Below the pieces are notes generated by a model, which had not been told where the DNA came from, made no database searches, and saw only the letters and a program-made list of their open reading frames with translations. A program made the translations under genes and the position numbers. Below, piece by piece: positions 46,769 to 55,715 of a stretch of DNA of 64,000 nucleotides. The stretch lies in NCBI GenBank assembly GCA_029880325.1, contig JAOUOP010000007.1:1-64000 (forward strand), read 5' to 3'. The DNA is from Myxococcales bacterium (GTDB taxonomy: Bacteria > Myxococcota_A > Polyangia > Polyangiales > JAFGIB01). The number at the start of each line of letters is the position of its first letter. Position 1 is the first letter of the stretch.

Positions 46769-48349
46769 TCAGTTGGCTGCGGTGTTCGACGCGATCCTGT
46801 CCAGCATTGCGTGGGCGACCGCGCGGAGCTTGTCATTCTTGGTCGTGGACAGCACGTTGCGCAGCGGTGCGATGGCTTCTTCGTGCTGGTCGCGCCCCAT
46901 GAGCACGGTGGCGAGCGTGAGCCCTACCTGTGGGGCGCGCGGCACCAGGAAAGCGGCCGCCTCGAGGACCACGACGGCCTCCTTCGAGCCCGAATCGCGC
47001 ACCAAATAGCTGCTGCCCAGCCCGAAGTACGCCTCGGCCAGGGCGTCGTTGGCGTGGATTGCCTTGCGGTAGGCGTTGCGCGAGCGCTTCAGCTCGGCCT
47101 GCACCGCTTCGTCGCCCCCGCCGCGCGCGTCCAGCAGCTGCGCTCGCGTCAGGTGCAGATTGCCCGTCATCGTGAGCGCGTTTGCGGCGTCGGGCGACAG
47201 CGCCTGGGCGCGCTCCAGGTGTTTCGCCGCGGCGACCAGCGCGCTGTCCAGGTCGGCCTGGCGCTGCTCCTTGCGGGCCAGCTCCGCCCGCATCCAGTGC
47301 GCCCGCGACAGCGCCGTCTCCACGAGCCCGTTGTCCGGCTCGTGCGCCCGCGCCCGATCGAGCACCTCCAGCGCGGCCGGTGTCGGACCCAGCGTGTTCA
47401 GGAGCAGCGTACCCAGCCGCAGGTGCGCCTCCGCGGGGCGCAGGCCCCGGACGTCCACCCGCGGGATGGCGAGCGGCACCACGGGCTCGATGCGCAGGTA
47501 GTCGAAGCTGCTGCGCCCGGCGTACGTGCGCACCATGCGGTCGAAGGCGTTGATGTCCATCCCGAAGGCGCGCTCCACGGCCCGCTCGCTCGGGACGTCG
47601 GCTTGCCACAGGCGCAGGAACTCGCCGAGCTGCCCCGCCAGCGTCGACGTGCTCGACAGGTAGTGCATGGCGCACCATGCCTGGGCGTAGGTGTCGCGCG
47701 TCTTGCGGTGCAGCTCACCGATGTTGTCGGCTTCCAAGACGTGGCGCATGTGGACCCACTGGCCCAAGGTCAGCCCGGCCATGCGGCCGGGTGACGGCTT
47801 GCCCACCGTGTAGCGTCCCTCGTCGTCGAACTCGGTCGTCGACATGTACTCGGCGAGGCCCTCGTTGTACCAGCTGGGCACGTGCGAGCCGCCGATGCTG
47901 ATGACGTAGTGCACGTACTCGTGAAAGAGGACGTTGCGGCTGGTCTGCCAGTCGCTGGTCGCGGCTATGTTGATGATCGCGTGGTTGCCGCGGTGGGAGC
48001 TGTAGAAGATGCCGCTGGCGTTCTTCGTGCCGCCGAGGGCGCGGAAGTCGCCGCGCGAGTGGGCCAGGAAGATGCGCAGGGGCGGCGCGGCCTCGCGCTC
48101 CGTGGCGGTCGTCCTGGCCATCACCACGAGGTGGAAGCGCTCCAGATCTTTCGCCAGGTCTGCGGCGACCTCGGGGTCGCCGTCGGTCAGCACTTCGAAG
48201 CGCGGCGTCTGGGCCAGGAACCACTCGCCCTCGGCGGCCTGCGTTACGGCGTGCGTCCCCGCGCAGTCAGCGAGCCCGAGCGCGAGCCAGATCGCACACG
48301 TCCCCACGCGGACCGGGCCGCGCATGATGCTCCAGAATCGATGCTCCAT
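46769..48349 (-). CDS. Lipoprotein with peptidase MA-like domain and TPR
   Basis: 526 aa. Hydrophobic N-terminus with a lipobox-like LADC; a protease domain with HEYVH near residue 143 and the downstream SWYNEGLAEYM glutamate, a gluzincin arrangement; then TPR-like repeats (~300-520). It resembles DUF1570/peptidase MA proteins and is a second such gene beside the one at 9478. The start may be 48349 or the ATG at 48325. Function unknown; probably periplasmic. Confidence 0.75.
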   Translation of the reverse strand: MEHRFWSIMRGPVRVGTCAIWLALGLADCAGTHAVTQAAEGEWFLAQTPRFEVLTDGDPEVAADLAKDLERFHLVVMARTTATEREAAPPLRIFLAHSRGDFRALGGTKNASGIFYSSHRGNHAIINIAATSDWQTSRNVLFHEYVHYVISIGGSHVPSWYNEGLAEYMSTTEFDDEGRYTVGKPSPGRMAGLTLGQWVHMRHVLEADNIGELHRKTRDTYAQAWCAMHYLSSTSTLAGQLGEFLRLWQADVPSERAVERAFGMDINAFDRMVRTYAGRSSFDYLRIEPVVPLAIPRVDVRGLRPAEAHLRLGTLLLNTLGPTPAALEVLDRARAHEPDNGLVETALSRAHWMRAELARKEQRQADLDSALVAAAKHLERAQALSPDAANALTMTGNLHLTRAQLLDARGGGDEAVQAELKRSRNAYRKAIHANDALAEAYFGLGSSYLVRDSGSKEAVVVLEAAAFLVPRAPQVGLTLATVLMGRDQHEEAIAPLRNVLSTTKNDKLRAVAHAMLDRIASNTAAN

Positions 48350-48594
48350 CAGTGTTGGCGCCCCCTTCACAGACCTCACCGTGCAAGCGGGCGAGCAGGA
48401 TAGCACGCGTGCGTGCGGTGGCGCCGTCGCTGGACCTCGGCGGCGTGCTCGCCGCCCGCTGCCGGGGAAGATCCCTCCAAGGGCGCCACTGCGGAATGGC
48501 AGGTTGCGGCGGCGGCAGGGGCGGGCAGCGAGGTGGGGTCGTCTCGAGTGCAACGCTTCAATAGGCAGGCTGTTTCGAAGACATTCCGAAATGC

Positions 48595-48600
48595 TAGGAT
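48595..48600 (+). promoter_or_regulatory. TAGGAT -10-like box six bases before a start codon
   Basis: TAGGAT at 48595-48600, with a weak TTTCGA 16 bp upstream. The ATG at 48607 has no ribosome site, so a leaderless transcript is plausible. Confidence 0.3.
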
Positions 48601-48606
48601 CGGCCA

Positions 48607-49041
48607 ATGAAATCCACGGAACAGCTGGTGGAGCGGCACAGCGAGATCTGGGCTCTGATGGCGCTGTCGGCAGGCGCAATCGACGAGCTGAACGGGGTCG
48701 TTGCTGCAGTTCACGGTCAACTTCAGGACAATCTGGCCAATCGGCCCGAGGTGGTGCAGGCCGCGGTCGCGGTGTGCAGGCAGCAGGGGCCGCTCAGCCG
48801 CGAGCAGTACCTGAAAGCCCATCGAGAGCGCTTCGATCGTCTCGGTATCAGCGAGCCGACTCAGGCGGAACTCATCGAGGCAGCCGCGTTCGTTTGGCGG
48901 GCCCTGCACGATGCAGAGGTATCGGATGCCGAGCGTCAGACGGCGCTGAAGATCGAGGGCATGATGAAGGCCATGGGCGGCCCGCCTCCGTGCTGCGACG
49001 ACAACCTATTCGCTCGCGCTGCAGCGGCCGCGCCGGAGTAG
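48607..49041 (+). CDS. Hypothetical protein
   Basis: 144 aa, helical and soluble, no signal peptide. A short motif with paired cysteines (PPPCCDDNLF) lies near the C-terminus. No family recognised. It is convergent with the CopZ-like gene 36 bp away. Confidence 0.5.
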   Translation: MKSTEQLVERHSEIWALMALSAGAIDELNGVVAAVHGQLQDNLANRPEVVQAAVAVCRQQGPLSREQYLKAHRERFDRLGISEPTQAELIEAAAFVWRALHDAEVSDAERQTALKIEGMMKAMGGPPPCCDDNLFARAAAAAPE

Positions 49042-49076
49042 CGCTGTTGCGTGTCGTCGCGGGGCGGCGGCTGGCT

Positions 49077-49883
49077 TCACGCGATGCAGAATTTGCGGCA
49101 GCAGAGCTGGATGCGCTGCTGACTGTCGTCGATCTCGAGGCGCACGCTCTCGGGGCAGCCACCGCAGCGCTGTAGCTCGACCAGCTCTCCGATGTCCGGA
49201 CAGTGCACGGTCAGTCGCATGGGATCGGCGACCGCGTCGGTCACCCGCAACTCGACCTGCAAGCCGCATCCGAGGTACTCGTCGGACTCGACCAGCGCCG
49301 CAGTGCCCTCGTCGCTGATCGGGTTGGCGCTGCGCACCACATGCACGGCCCGTCCGGCGGCCACAGGTGGCTTGGCTCCGGCGCAGGTGTCGGAGGGCGT
49401 CAGCTGGCAGCACTCGCTCCCCTTCGACGCCGCTGCGGAACTCGCGGCCTTTTTTGCTGCCTCCGCCTCCATGCGCTGCACATCCCCCAGGCAGCAAGCG
49501 CCGCGTGGGTTCTCCACCTCGCAGCGATCCAGACCGCGTCTGCAGCGCTCCTGAATCACCTCGGCCGCCCGGGCTCCATTCGCGGATGGCATGGCGCTGG
49601 CGGCGATGTCCTCGGCGGTGAAGCCGAAGCAGTAGCAAATCGGCCGCGGCTCGAGGCTCTCCTTGACGCCAATGCGCACGCGAAGGGCGTGCTTTGGAAT
49701 CGTGACGGACTGGCCTGCGGTGGAAGCGAAGTACGCCAGGTCACAATCGGGGCTCGCGCAGAAGTGAAACCCATCCCTTTCGGCCAGGGTCTCGAGTCGC
49801 GCAGTCTCGACCAGGGCTTCGATCGTGGTCGCCGTGACCTTGCGACCGCTGCGACCGCAGCTGGGACAGGTGCGATCAGCCAC
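49077..49883 (-). CDS. CopZ-like Zn/[2Fe-2S] metallochaperone-type protein
   Basis: 268 aa. An N-terminal zinc motif (CPSCGRSG, then FCASPDCDLAYF) is followed by a BFD-like [2Fe-2S] site (CYCFGF ... CRRGLDRCEVENPRGACC), as in the copper chaperone CopZ of Archaeoglobus. The C-terminal HMA domain (MxCxxC) is absent; instead a different Cys-rich part (ECCQL, RCGGCPESV, LCCRKFC) ends the protein. It may carry a metal other than copper or transfer electrons. The GTG at 49883 begins the conserved block; a TTG at 49937 would add 18 residues. Confidence 0.7.
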   Translation of the reverse strand: MADRTCPSCGRSGRKVTATTIEALVETARLETLAERDGFHFCASPDCDLAYFASTAGQSVTIPKHALRVRIGVKESLEPRPICYCFGFTAEDIAASAMPSANGARAAEVIQERCRRGLDRCEVENPRGACCLGDVQRMEAEAAKKAASSAAASKGSECCQLTPSDTCAGAKPPVAAGRAVHVVRSANPISDEGTAALVESDEYLGCGLQVELRVTDAVADPMRLTVHCPDIGELVELQRCGGCPESVRLEIDDSQQRIQLCCRKFCIA

Positions 49884-49984
49884 CGCTGGCTCGATCCCTC
49901 GTGGTTGGGATGAACGCGTTGGTTCGAGGCATCGCAATCATTGTACTACGAACACGATGTAATCACCGGACGGATCGCAACGTT

Positions 49985-50286
49985 TCAGCATTGTCCTCGA
50001 CGTGGGGGCCGGGCGTACACAACCGGCGGTGATGTGGGCAGGTGGCACCGGGAAAGACCGAAGTGATCGAGCCGAGCTGGAGTCCTCCGAGGCGACGGGC
50101 ACGGCGCTGGAAATAGGCCGCACCCAGGCCGTCGATCAGGAGCAGGACCAGGGTGCGCGCCTCGCTCAGACGCGAGCCCGGCAGCAGTGCGAGTTCCGGG
50201 TACGCGCTGGCTCAAGCCCCCAGCCCCGCCCGCAGCGACGCCATCAGGTTGACCCGGCCACCGCCGTCATAGTCGGGTTTCGCCAT
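49985..50286 (-). pseudogene. Remnant of an alkaline-phosphatase-superfamily phosphodiesterase
   Basis: Reading the minus strand from ATG 50286 gives MAKPDYDGGGRVNLMASLRA, then an in-frame TGA at 50212-50214, after which the frame continues AYPELALLPG, LVLLLIDGLGAAYF (metal aspartate) and GSITSVFPGAT (nucleophile Thr region). It then needs a frameshift (ITAGC) and the rest of the ~300-residue enzyme is missing. Typical family members start PDY.GGSIVNLM and carry SVFPSTT. It lies 12 bp after the reductase gene, where it was probably once co-transcribed. Confidence 0.62.
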
Positions 50287-50298
50287 CGCCCGTGCGCT

Positions 50299-50826
50299 CT
50301 ACTCACCCACATGGTAGCGCAGCTGCACCAGGCCGGCGCCGATTTCGCGGCTGCTCTCGAGTCCCAGCGTGTGGCGAGCGAGCGCAGCTGCGAAAAGCGG
50401 CAAGCCGGCGCCCAGGATGATGGGGAGGACGGTGACGGTGATCTCGTCGATGCGCCCGGCGTCGAGGGCCGCCCGGATCAGTGCGCCGCCGTCGAGGTAG
50501 ACGTCTTTGTCACCGGCTGCGCGCTGGGCCTCGTCGAGCAAGCCGTCGACGCTTTCGGCTTCGACGGCCCGCACGCTGGGTGCTGCCCCTTCGAGCGGCC
50601 GATGGGTGGCGACCAGCACCGGTGTGTCGCCGTAGGGCCAGTCCCCCTCGAAGCCCGCGGCCACGTCGTAGGTGCGGCGCCCCATCAGCAGCGCGCCGAT
50701 TTCACGCATGAAGGGAGTGAAGGTGTCTTCGGCGCCTCGACCCACATCGAGCCAGTCGAGTTCGTCGTTGGGGCCGGCGATGAAGCCGTCGAGGGAAGCG
50801 GCGATGAATACGCGGATGCGGGGCAT
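50299..50826 (-). CDS. Dihydrofolate reductase/RibD-like reductase
   Basis: 175 aa. RibD C-terminal/DHFR-type fold: AASLDGFIAGPNDELDWL, IGALLMGRRTYD, VYLDGGALI, and ITVTVLPIILGAGLPLF. Known relatives reduce pyrimidine or pterin-like substrates with NADPH; the present substrate is unknown. The ATG at 50826 is used rather than the upstream TTG. It was once followed by the phosphatase-like gene, now a pseudogene. Confidence 0.82.
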   Translation of the reverse strand: MPRIRVFIAASLDGFIAGPNDELDWLDVGRGAEDTFTPFMREIGALLMGRRTYDVAAGFEGDWPYGDTPVLVATHRPLEGAAPSVRAVEAESVDGLLDEAQRAAGDKDVYLDGGALIRAALDAGRIDEITVTVLPIILGAGLPLFAAALARHTLGLESSREIGAGLVQLRYHVGE

Positions 50827-51006
50827 GGTGGGCAAATCGTACCGGGTGATTCGATGCGGCCTGGCCTGCGACAGGGCCCGTCGCGTGCGAAAGATCGCCG
50901 CCAGCCCCGAAAAAGGTCAAGCCCCCATCAAGTTGGACACTCAGCGGTCGATGGGATGAGGTGGATGCGGCCGTCGATCGCATCGGTTTGCTGAGGAGTT
51001 GAATTC

Positions 51007-51438
51007 ATGGGTTTGAACGTCGATGTCCTACGCTCTAGCTTCGAGTTGGTGGTCGAGACCGCCCCGGATCTCACCTCGCGCTTCTACGAGATCCTCTTCG
51101 AGCGCTATCCCCAGGCGCGCCCCATGTTTCATCGCCGCCCCCGCGAGCAGCAGGCCAAGATGCTGACCGAAGCGCTGGTGGCCGTGGTCGATCATCTGGA
51201 GGATGCGCCCTGGCTGAGCGAGACGCTCGGTGCGATGGGCGCCAAGCACCTCGAGTACGAGGTGACTGACGAGATGTACGGCTGGGTCGGCGAGAGCCTG
51301 CTGGCCACCCTGGCCGAGGTCGCCGGTGAAGCCTGGACCGATGAGGTTGCACAAGCCTGGACCGACGCCTATGGCGCCATCAGCTCGCTGATGCTGGCGG
51401 GCGCCGAGAATGCGCGGGCTCTGGCGAAGACGGCCTGA
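51007..51438 (+). CDS. Single-domain bacterial globin
   Basis: 143 aa of the flavohaemoglobin-type globin family. Helix pattern: FYEILFERYPQARPMF (B-C-D), REQQAKMLTEALVAVV (E, Gln near E7), then AKHLEYEVTDEMYGWVG with the proximal histidine (His 81). No reductase domain, so it resembles Vitreoscilla haemoglobin. It binds oxygen or NO. GAGGAG lies a few bases upstream. It ends 20 bp from a convergent gene. Confidence 0.88.
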   Translation: MGLNVDVLRSSFELVVETAPDLTSRFYEILFERYPQARPMFHRRPREQQAKMLTEALVAVVDHLEDAPWLSETLGAMGAKHLEYEVTDEMYGWVGESLLATLAEVAGEAWTDEVAQAWTDAYGAISSLMLAGAENARALAKTA

Positions 51439-51457
51439 GTTCGCGCGGCCGCCAGAT

Positions 51458-54277
51458 TCAGTCTTCGGTCGGCACGTAGGCCTCGCGCGCGACTTTCACC
51501 GTGCGCTTGCCGGCACCCCTCTGCAGCCCCAGGCTGACGCGACTGCCGGGCTCCCCGCGCAACATGGATCGGGCCTGGGAGGCTGCCAGGATCGGCTCGC
51601 CGTCGATGCTGACCAGCCTGTCGCCCGCGCGCAGGCCCGCGGCGCGCGCAGCGGGGCCGAGGACCGCGCGGACGACGACGCCGCTCATTTTGCCCTCGAG
51701 CGCCACGGCCACGCCGATGCGTTCGCGCGGACCTGGCGCCGGCGCTGCCTCCGGCGTGACGCGCTCGGGCAGCCGGAGCAGGAGGCCCCGGCCCCGTTCG
51801 AGCACGCGCACCTCGGTCTCGAGCTGCACCTCGCCGCCCTCGGGATGGCGGGCGCTGAGCCAGGTGTCGCCCGGCGCAAGCCCGCGCAACTCGAAGCGGC
51901 CGGCGTAGTCGGTGCGGGCGGCCGCAGCCCAATCGGCGGGCTCGCCAGCGGTGACCTCGGCGTTGAAAACCGGCGCGCCCAGGGAATCGACGACTTCACC
52001 CTCGAGGGCTCCGGCAGGACGCAGCGCCACCGGTTCGAGTTCCGCCATCGAGTCACTAGCGATGTGCAGCGGTCGTGCCTCGGTGGCGTAGCCGTCGGCT
52101 TCGACGGTGAGCGTGTAATCACCGGGGGTCAAGTTCGCAAATCCGAACTCGCCTGAGATACCGCTGTGGGTCAGTCGAGCGGCGCCAGCGCTGCCCTGGG
52201 CCTGCAGGGTAATGCGCGCGGCGCCCAGGGGCGCCCGCTGGTGTTCGTCGCGTACGCTGCCCCTGAGGCGCACGCCCGGCAGCAGCGTCAGCTCCAGCTC
52301 GGAGCTCGGCAGCTCCACCAGCTCGCGCACCAGGTTGGCGTACTCGGAGTGCTCGACGTGCAGCTCGTAGGGCGGCGCCGGCAGTCCGCCCGCGAGGAAG
52401 CGCCCATCGACCGCCGTGACGGTGGTGCGCGTGAGCGGGTGGGCGGGGTCCAGGGCGCGGACGTGCACCAGGGCACTCGCGATGGGCAAGCCGCGGGCGT
52501 TGACCGCGCGTCCATGGAGGCTGAGGGATTGTCCCGGTAGCACCAGCTCGACCTCGCGGGTCTCGCCCGCGACCACGGTGACGCTCTGTCGCAGCGGTGG
52601 CAGCCCCAGGGCGAAAGCCGTCAGGCTGACCTCGCCGACCAGGGCGTCAAAGGCGAACTCACCTGCGGCGCCGCTCACGGCCATGCGCGGGCGTGGCTCA
52701 TCGGGCGTGGTCAGCTGTAGCCGCACCCCGGCCGCCACGGCGCCACGGCCATCGCGGACCTCGCCTTCGATGCGACCGCCGCGCCCGAGCGACAGGCGTA
52801 GCCCCTCGAGATGGGCGCCGGCGACCAGGGTTTGGACCGGGCCGCGGGCACTGGTGAAGCCGGGGTGGCGGGCGACCACTTGCACCTGCCCTGGTGGCAG
52901 ACCGGCGATGTGGAAGCGCCCGTCGGGACCGCTGCGAAGCGACAGCAGCAGCGCGTCGACGCCGGGGTCGGCTCCGAAGGCCCGATCATCGACCGCGGCC
53001 TCGGCCTCGCCGGCCACCGCGCCGGCAACCACTGCGCTGCCGGCCGGCACGATCGGCGACGCCAGCGGCGGAGCGCTGTCGGGCAGCAGCGGGATCCTGG
53101 GCACCGGTCCGTAGGTGACGCCCAGGTTGTCGCGCAGGGGCGCGCCCGGCTCGCCCACCGCCTCGCTGCGCCGGGTCTGAAACAAGTCGAGCCGGAAGCG
53201 ATCGGCGCCGGGGCCCAGGTGCAGCGGGCTGCCCACGTCGGTGGTGCCCAGGACCTCCAGCTCAGCGCCGGCCACGGGCTCGCCGTCGGGATCGAGCACG
53301 ACCCCCGCGAGGCTGCCCGCCTGGCGCAGGGTGAACTCCTGGAGGCTGTCGCCGGGGGTGACCTCGGTGTGCAGGCTCACGTGGCCATCGCGGGTCAGGA
53401 TGGCGCGATGGGGCACCCCGCGCAGGCCCGGGATCTCGAAGCGCCCGTCGGCGTCGCTTTCCACCACTTGCCAGCTGGCCGACAGCGCTTCCTCGGCCAA
53501 CGCCACGCGCACCGCGGGCAGGGGCGTGCCGCTGGCTGCATCCAGCACCCGGCCCTGCAGGGGCCAGCCCTCGTAGAGCCGCAGTACGACCTCGAGCTCA
53601 GAGGCGGCTTCCAGCGTCAGGCCCTCTTCGGGGTCGGAGGTCAGCGCGTCCCTGCGCGCTCGCAGCTCGTAGACGCCGCTCGGCAGGGGCTCCAGGGAGA
53701 AGCGCCCATCGACGTCGGTGCGCACGCTGCGGGGGGGCCACACGCCGCTGCCGGCAAGGGTGACCTCGGCGTCGGCGGCGGGCAGGCCGTCGGGGTCGAG
53801 TACCTGCCCGCGCAGGGAGGCGGTGCGCTGCAGCACCACCTCGATGGGCTCGGTGGCCGGCAGCTGCAGCTCCGGGATCGCCACGCTTTCGTGACCGTCA
53901 GCCTCGATACGCATGCCATAGCTCCCCTCGGCCAGGCGCGCGAAGACGATGGCGCCCCGGGGGTCACCCACGGCCGACACGACGGCCGACGCGCTGGGCG
54001 CCACGCGCTCGACGAAGGCGCGGGCCGCGGCGATCGGTGCGCCCATATCATCAATGACACGAAGCTTCAGGGCATGGGGGCCTTTGGGTATCGTTTTTGC
54101 GTCAGGCCCGGCACTGTCGGCGGCCGTAGCCGTCCCGGCACGCGTGCCCACGCCGGCAGCCTCCCCGCGCCCAAACTCCGGACCCCGATCCCACAGCGCG
54201 CCGGCCACCAGCGCCCCGGCTGCGCACGCCGCCAGCAGCGTGGGCCATGATCTGGGCGTCCGGGGGGAGGGGGGCAC
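51458..54277 (-). CDS. Multi-domain carboxypeptidase-regulatory/PDZ protein
   Basis: 939 aa. A single N-terminal hydrophobic anchor (~12-30) is followed by about nine immunoglobulin-like carboxypeptidase-regulatory domains, each with repeated phrases such as ASLRGQVLDPDGLP, DVDGRFSLEPLPSGVYEL and GSLAGVVLDPDGEPVAGAE. A PDZ domain closes the chain (~855-930: VVRAVLGPAARAAGLRAGD, LVSIDGEPI). No protease domain is visible. Probably a periplasmic or surface-anchored scaffold that binds C-terminal peptides. The start is a GTG at 54277. Confidence 0.82.
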   Translation of the reverse strand: MPPSPRTPRSWPTLLAACAAGALVAGALWDRGPEFGRGEAAGVGTRAGTATAADSAGPDAKTIPKGPHALKLRVIDDMGAPIAAARAFVERVAPSASAVVSAVGDPRGAIVFARLAEGSYGMRIEADGHESVAIPELQLPATEPIEVVLQRTASLRGQVLDPDGLPAADAEVTLAGSGVWPPRSVRTDVDGRFSLEPLPSGVYELRARRDALTSDPEEGLTLEAASELEVVLRLYEGWPLQGRVLDAASGTPLPAVRVALAEEALSASWQVVESDADGRFEIPGLRGVPHRAILTRDGHVSLHTEVTPGDSLQEFTLRQAGSLAGVVLDPDGEPVAGAELEVLGTTDVGSPLHLGPGADRFRLDLFQTRRSEAVGEPGAPLRDNLGVTYGPVPRIPLLPDSAPPLASPIVPAGSAVVAGAVAGEAEAAVDDRAFGADPGVDALLLSLRSGPDGRFHIAGLPPGQVQVVARHPGFTSARGPVQTLVAGAHLEGLRLSLGRGGRIEGEVRDGRGAVAAGVRLQLTTPDEPRPRMAVSGAAGEFAFDALVGEVSLTAFALGLPPLRQSVTVVAGETREVELVLPGQSLSLHGRAVNARGLPIASALVHVRALDPAHPLTRTTVTAVDGRFLAGGLPAPPYELHVEHSEYANLVRELVELPSSELELTLLPGVRLRGSVRDEHQRAPLGAARITLQAQGSAGAARLTHSGISGEFGFANLTPGDYTLTVEADGYATEARPLHIASDSMAELEPVALRPAGALEGEVVDSLGAPVFNAEVTAGEPADWAAAARTDYAGRFELRGLAPGDTWLSARHPEGGEVQLETEVRVLERGRGLLLRLPERVTPEAAPAPGPRERIGVAVALEGKMSGVVVRAVLGPAARAAGLRAGDRLVSIDGEPILAASQARSMLRGEPGSRVSLGLQRGAGKRTVKVAREAYVPTED

Positions 54278-54322
54278 GCTGCAAGGATACGCCTGCAGCG
54301 GCCAGAGATATTCCCGCCGGGC

Positions 54323-55639
54323 CTATTTCTTGGTCGCGGGCTTCTTCGCCGCCGCCAGCGCGACCGGCGTCAGCACGTCGGTGCCCATCGCCTGCTGCAG
54401 CGGTTCGGGCACGGCGACGCTGCCGTCGGCGCGCTGGAATTGCTCCACGATGGCCGGCACCAGGCGGCTGGTGGCCAGGCCCGAGGCGTTGAGCGTGTGC
54501 AGCAGCTCGTTTTTCTTCTGGCCCTCGCGCCGAAAGCGCATCTTGCCGCGGCGGGCCTGGTAGTCGCGAGCATTGGAGGCGCTGCTGACCTCCTTGTACT
54601 CACCCATGCTCGGGATCCAGACCTCGATGTCGAGGGTCTTGGCCATGCCCGGGCTGCAGTCGCCGGCGGCCAGCTGCGAGACCTGATGGTGCAAGCCCAG
54701 GCTGCGCACCAGGCCCTGGGCGTGTGCCAGCAGCTCCTCGAGGGCCACGTCCGAGTCCTCGGGGCGCGTATAAAAGAAGAGTTCGACCTTATTGAACTGG
54801 TGGCCGCGCACGGTACCGCGCTCCTGGGTGCGGTAGCTGCCGGCCTCCTTGCGGTAGCAGGGGGTGTAGCCGAAGTACTTTCGCGGCAGCTCGGCCTCGC
54901 TGAGGATCTCGTCGCGGTGCAGGTTCACCAGGGCGGTCTCGGCCGTGGGCAAGAGGAAGTGGCGCTCTTTTTCCGCTTCGCTCTCGAGGTAGAAAACGTC
55001 TTCATCGAACTTCGGGAACTGCCCGGCCGTGAAGCCGCATTGGGGCAGCAGGATGTGGGGCGGCAGCATGAACTCGAAGCCCGCCTCCAGGTGGCGGCTG
55101 ACGAAGAAGTTCAAGAGCGCCCACTCCAGCCGTGCGCCCATGCCGCGGTAGATCCAGAAGCCACGGCCACCGAGCTTCACGCCGCGCTCGAAGTCCACCA
55201 TGCCGAGCGACTCGAGCAACTCCACGTGATCCTTGGGCTCGAAGTCAAAGCTCGGCTTTTGCCCCCAGGTGTCGAGCACGCGGTTATGTTCCTTGCCGCC
55301 GGCGACCACGTCCGCGTCGGGCAGGTTCGGCAGCCTGTGCATGAAAGCGTCGACCTGCTCCTGACGTTCCTGGTGGCGCGCCTCGAGGCCTTTGATCTCC
55401 TCGCCCAGGGCCTTCATCTCCGAAAACAGCCCCTGGACGTCTTCACCCGCCTTTTTCAGCTTCGGGATCTCGGCCGACACCTCGTTGCGGCGGCTGCGCT
55501 TGCCCTCCAGCTCGGTCTGGATCGCGCGGCGCTCGGAGTCCCAGGCCAGCAGCTGCGAGAAGTCGACCCCGTCCATGCGCTTGAGCAGCGCCTCTTGCAC
55601 CTTCGTCGGATTTTCGCGGATCAGAGCAATGTCGAGCAC
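54323..55639 (-). CDS. serS: Serine--tRNA ligase
   Basis: 438 aa class II aminoacyl-tRNA synthetase charging tRNA-Ser. An N-terminal coiled-coil arm (~25-105) and the catalytic core with motif 2 (YRKEAGSYRTQERGTVRGHQF) and motif 3 region (AKTLDIEVWIPS, EYKEVSSASN). The conserved N-terminus LDIALIRENP begins at a GTG (55639) preceded by AAGGA; upstream in-frame ATGs add non-conserved residues. A lysine-rich tail (AAAKKPATKK) extends past the usual end. Confidence 0.95.
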   Translation of the reverse strand: MLDIALIRENPTKVQEALLKRMDGVDFSQLLAWDSERRAIQTELEGKRSRRNEVSAEIPKLKKAGEDVQGLFSEMKALGEEIKGLEARHQERQEQVDAFMHRLPNLPDADVVAGGKEHNRVLDTWGQKPSFDFEPKDHVELLESLGMVDFERGVKLGGRGFWIYRGMGARLEWALLNFFVSRHLEAGFEFMLPPHILLPQCGFTAGQFPKFDEDVFYLESEAEKERHFLLPTAETALVNLHRDEILSEAELPRKYFGYTPCYRKEAGSYRTQERGTVRGHQFNKVELFFYTRPEDSDVALEELLAHAQGLVRSLGLHHQVSQLAAGDCSPGMAKTLDIEVWIPSMGEYKEVSSASNARDYQARRGKMRFRREGQKKNELLHTLNASGLATSRLVPAIVEQFQRADGSVAVPEPLQQAMGTDVLTPVALAAAKKPATKK

Positions 55640-55715
55640 GGTGGCAGTCCTTTCGCGGCGAACCATGCGCGATCCCTTCGGCGACGGCAACGCCCGGGGC
55701 CCGGCCGCAGGCGCA

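Noticed and set aside
50002-50994. 330-aa plus-strand open frame
   Set aside because: Antisense to the DHFR-like gene and the pseudogene; no ribosome site or recognisable domain.
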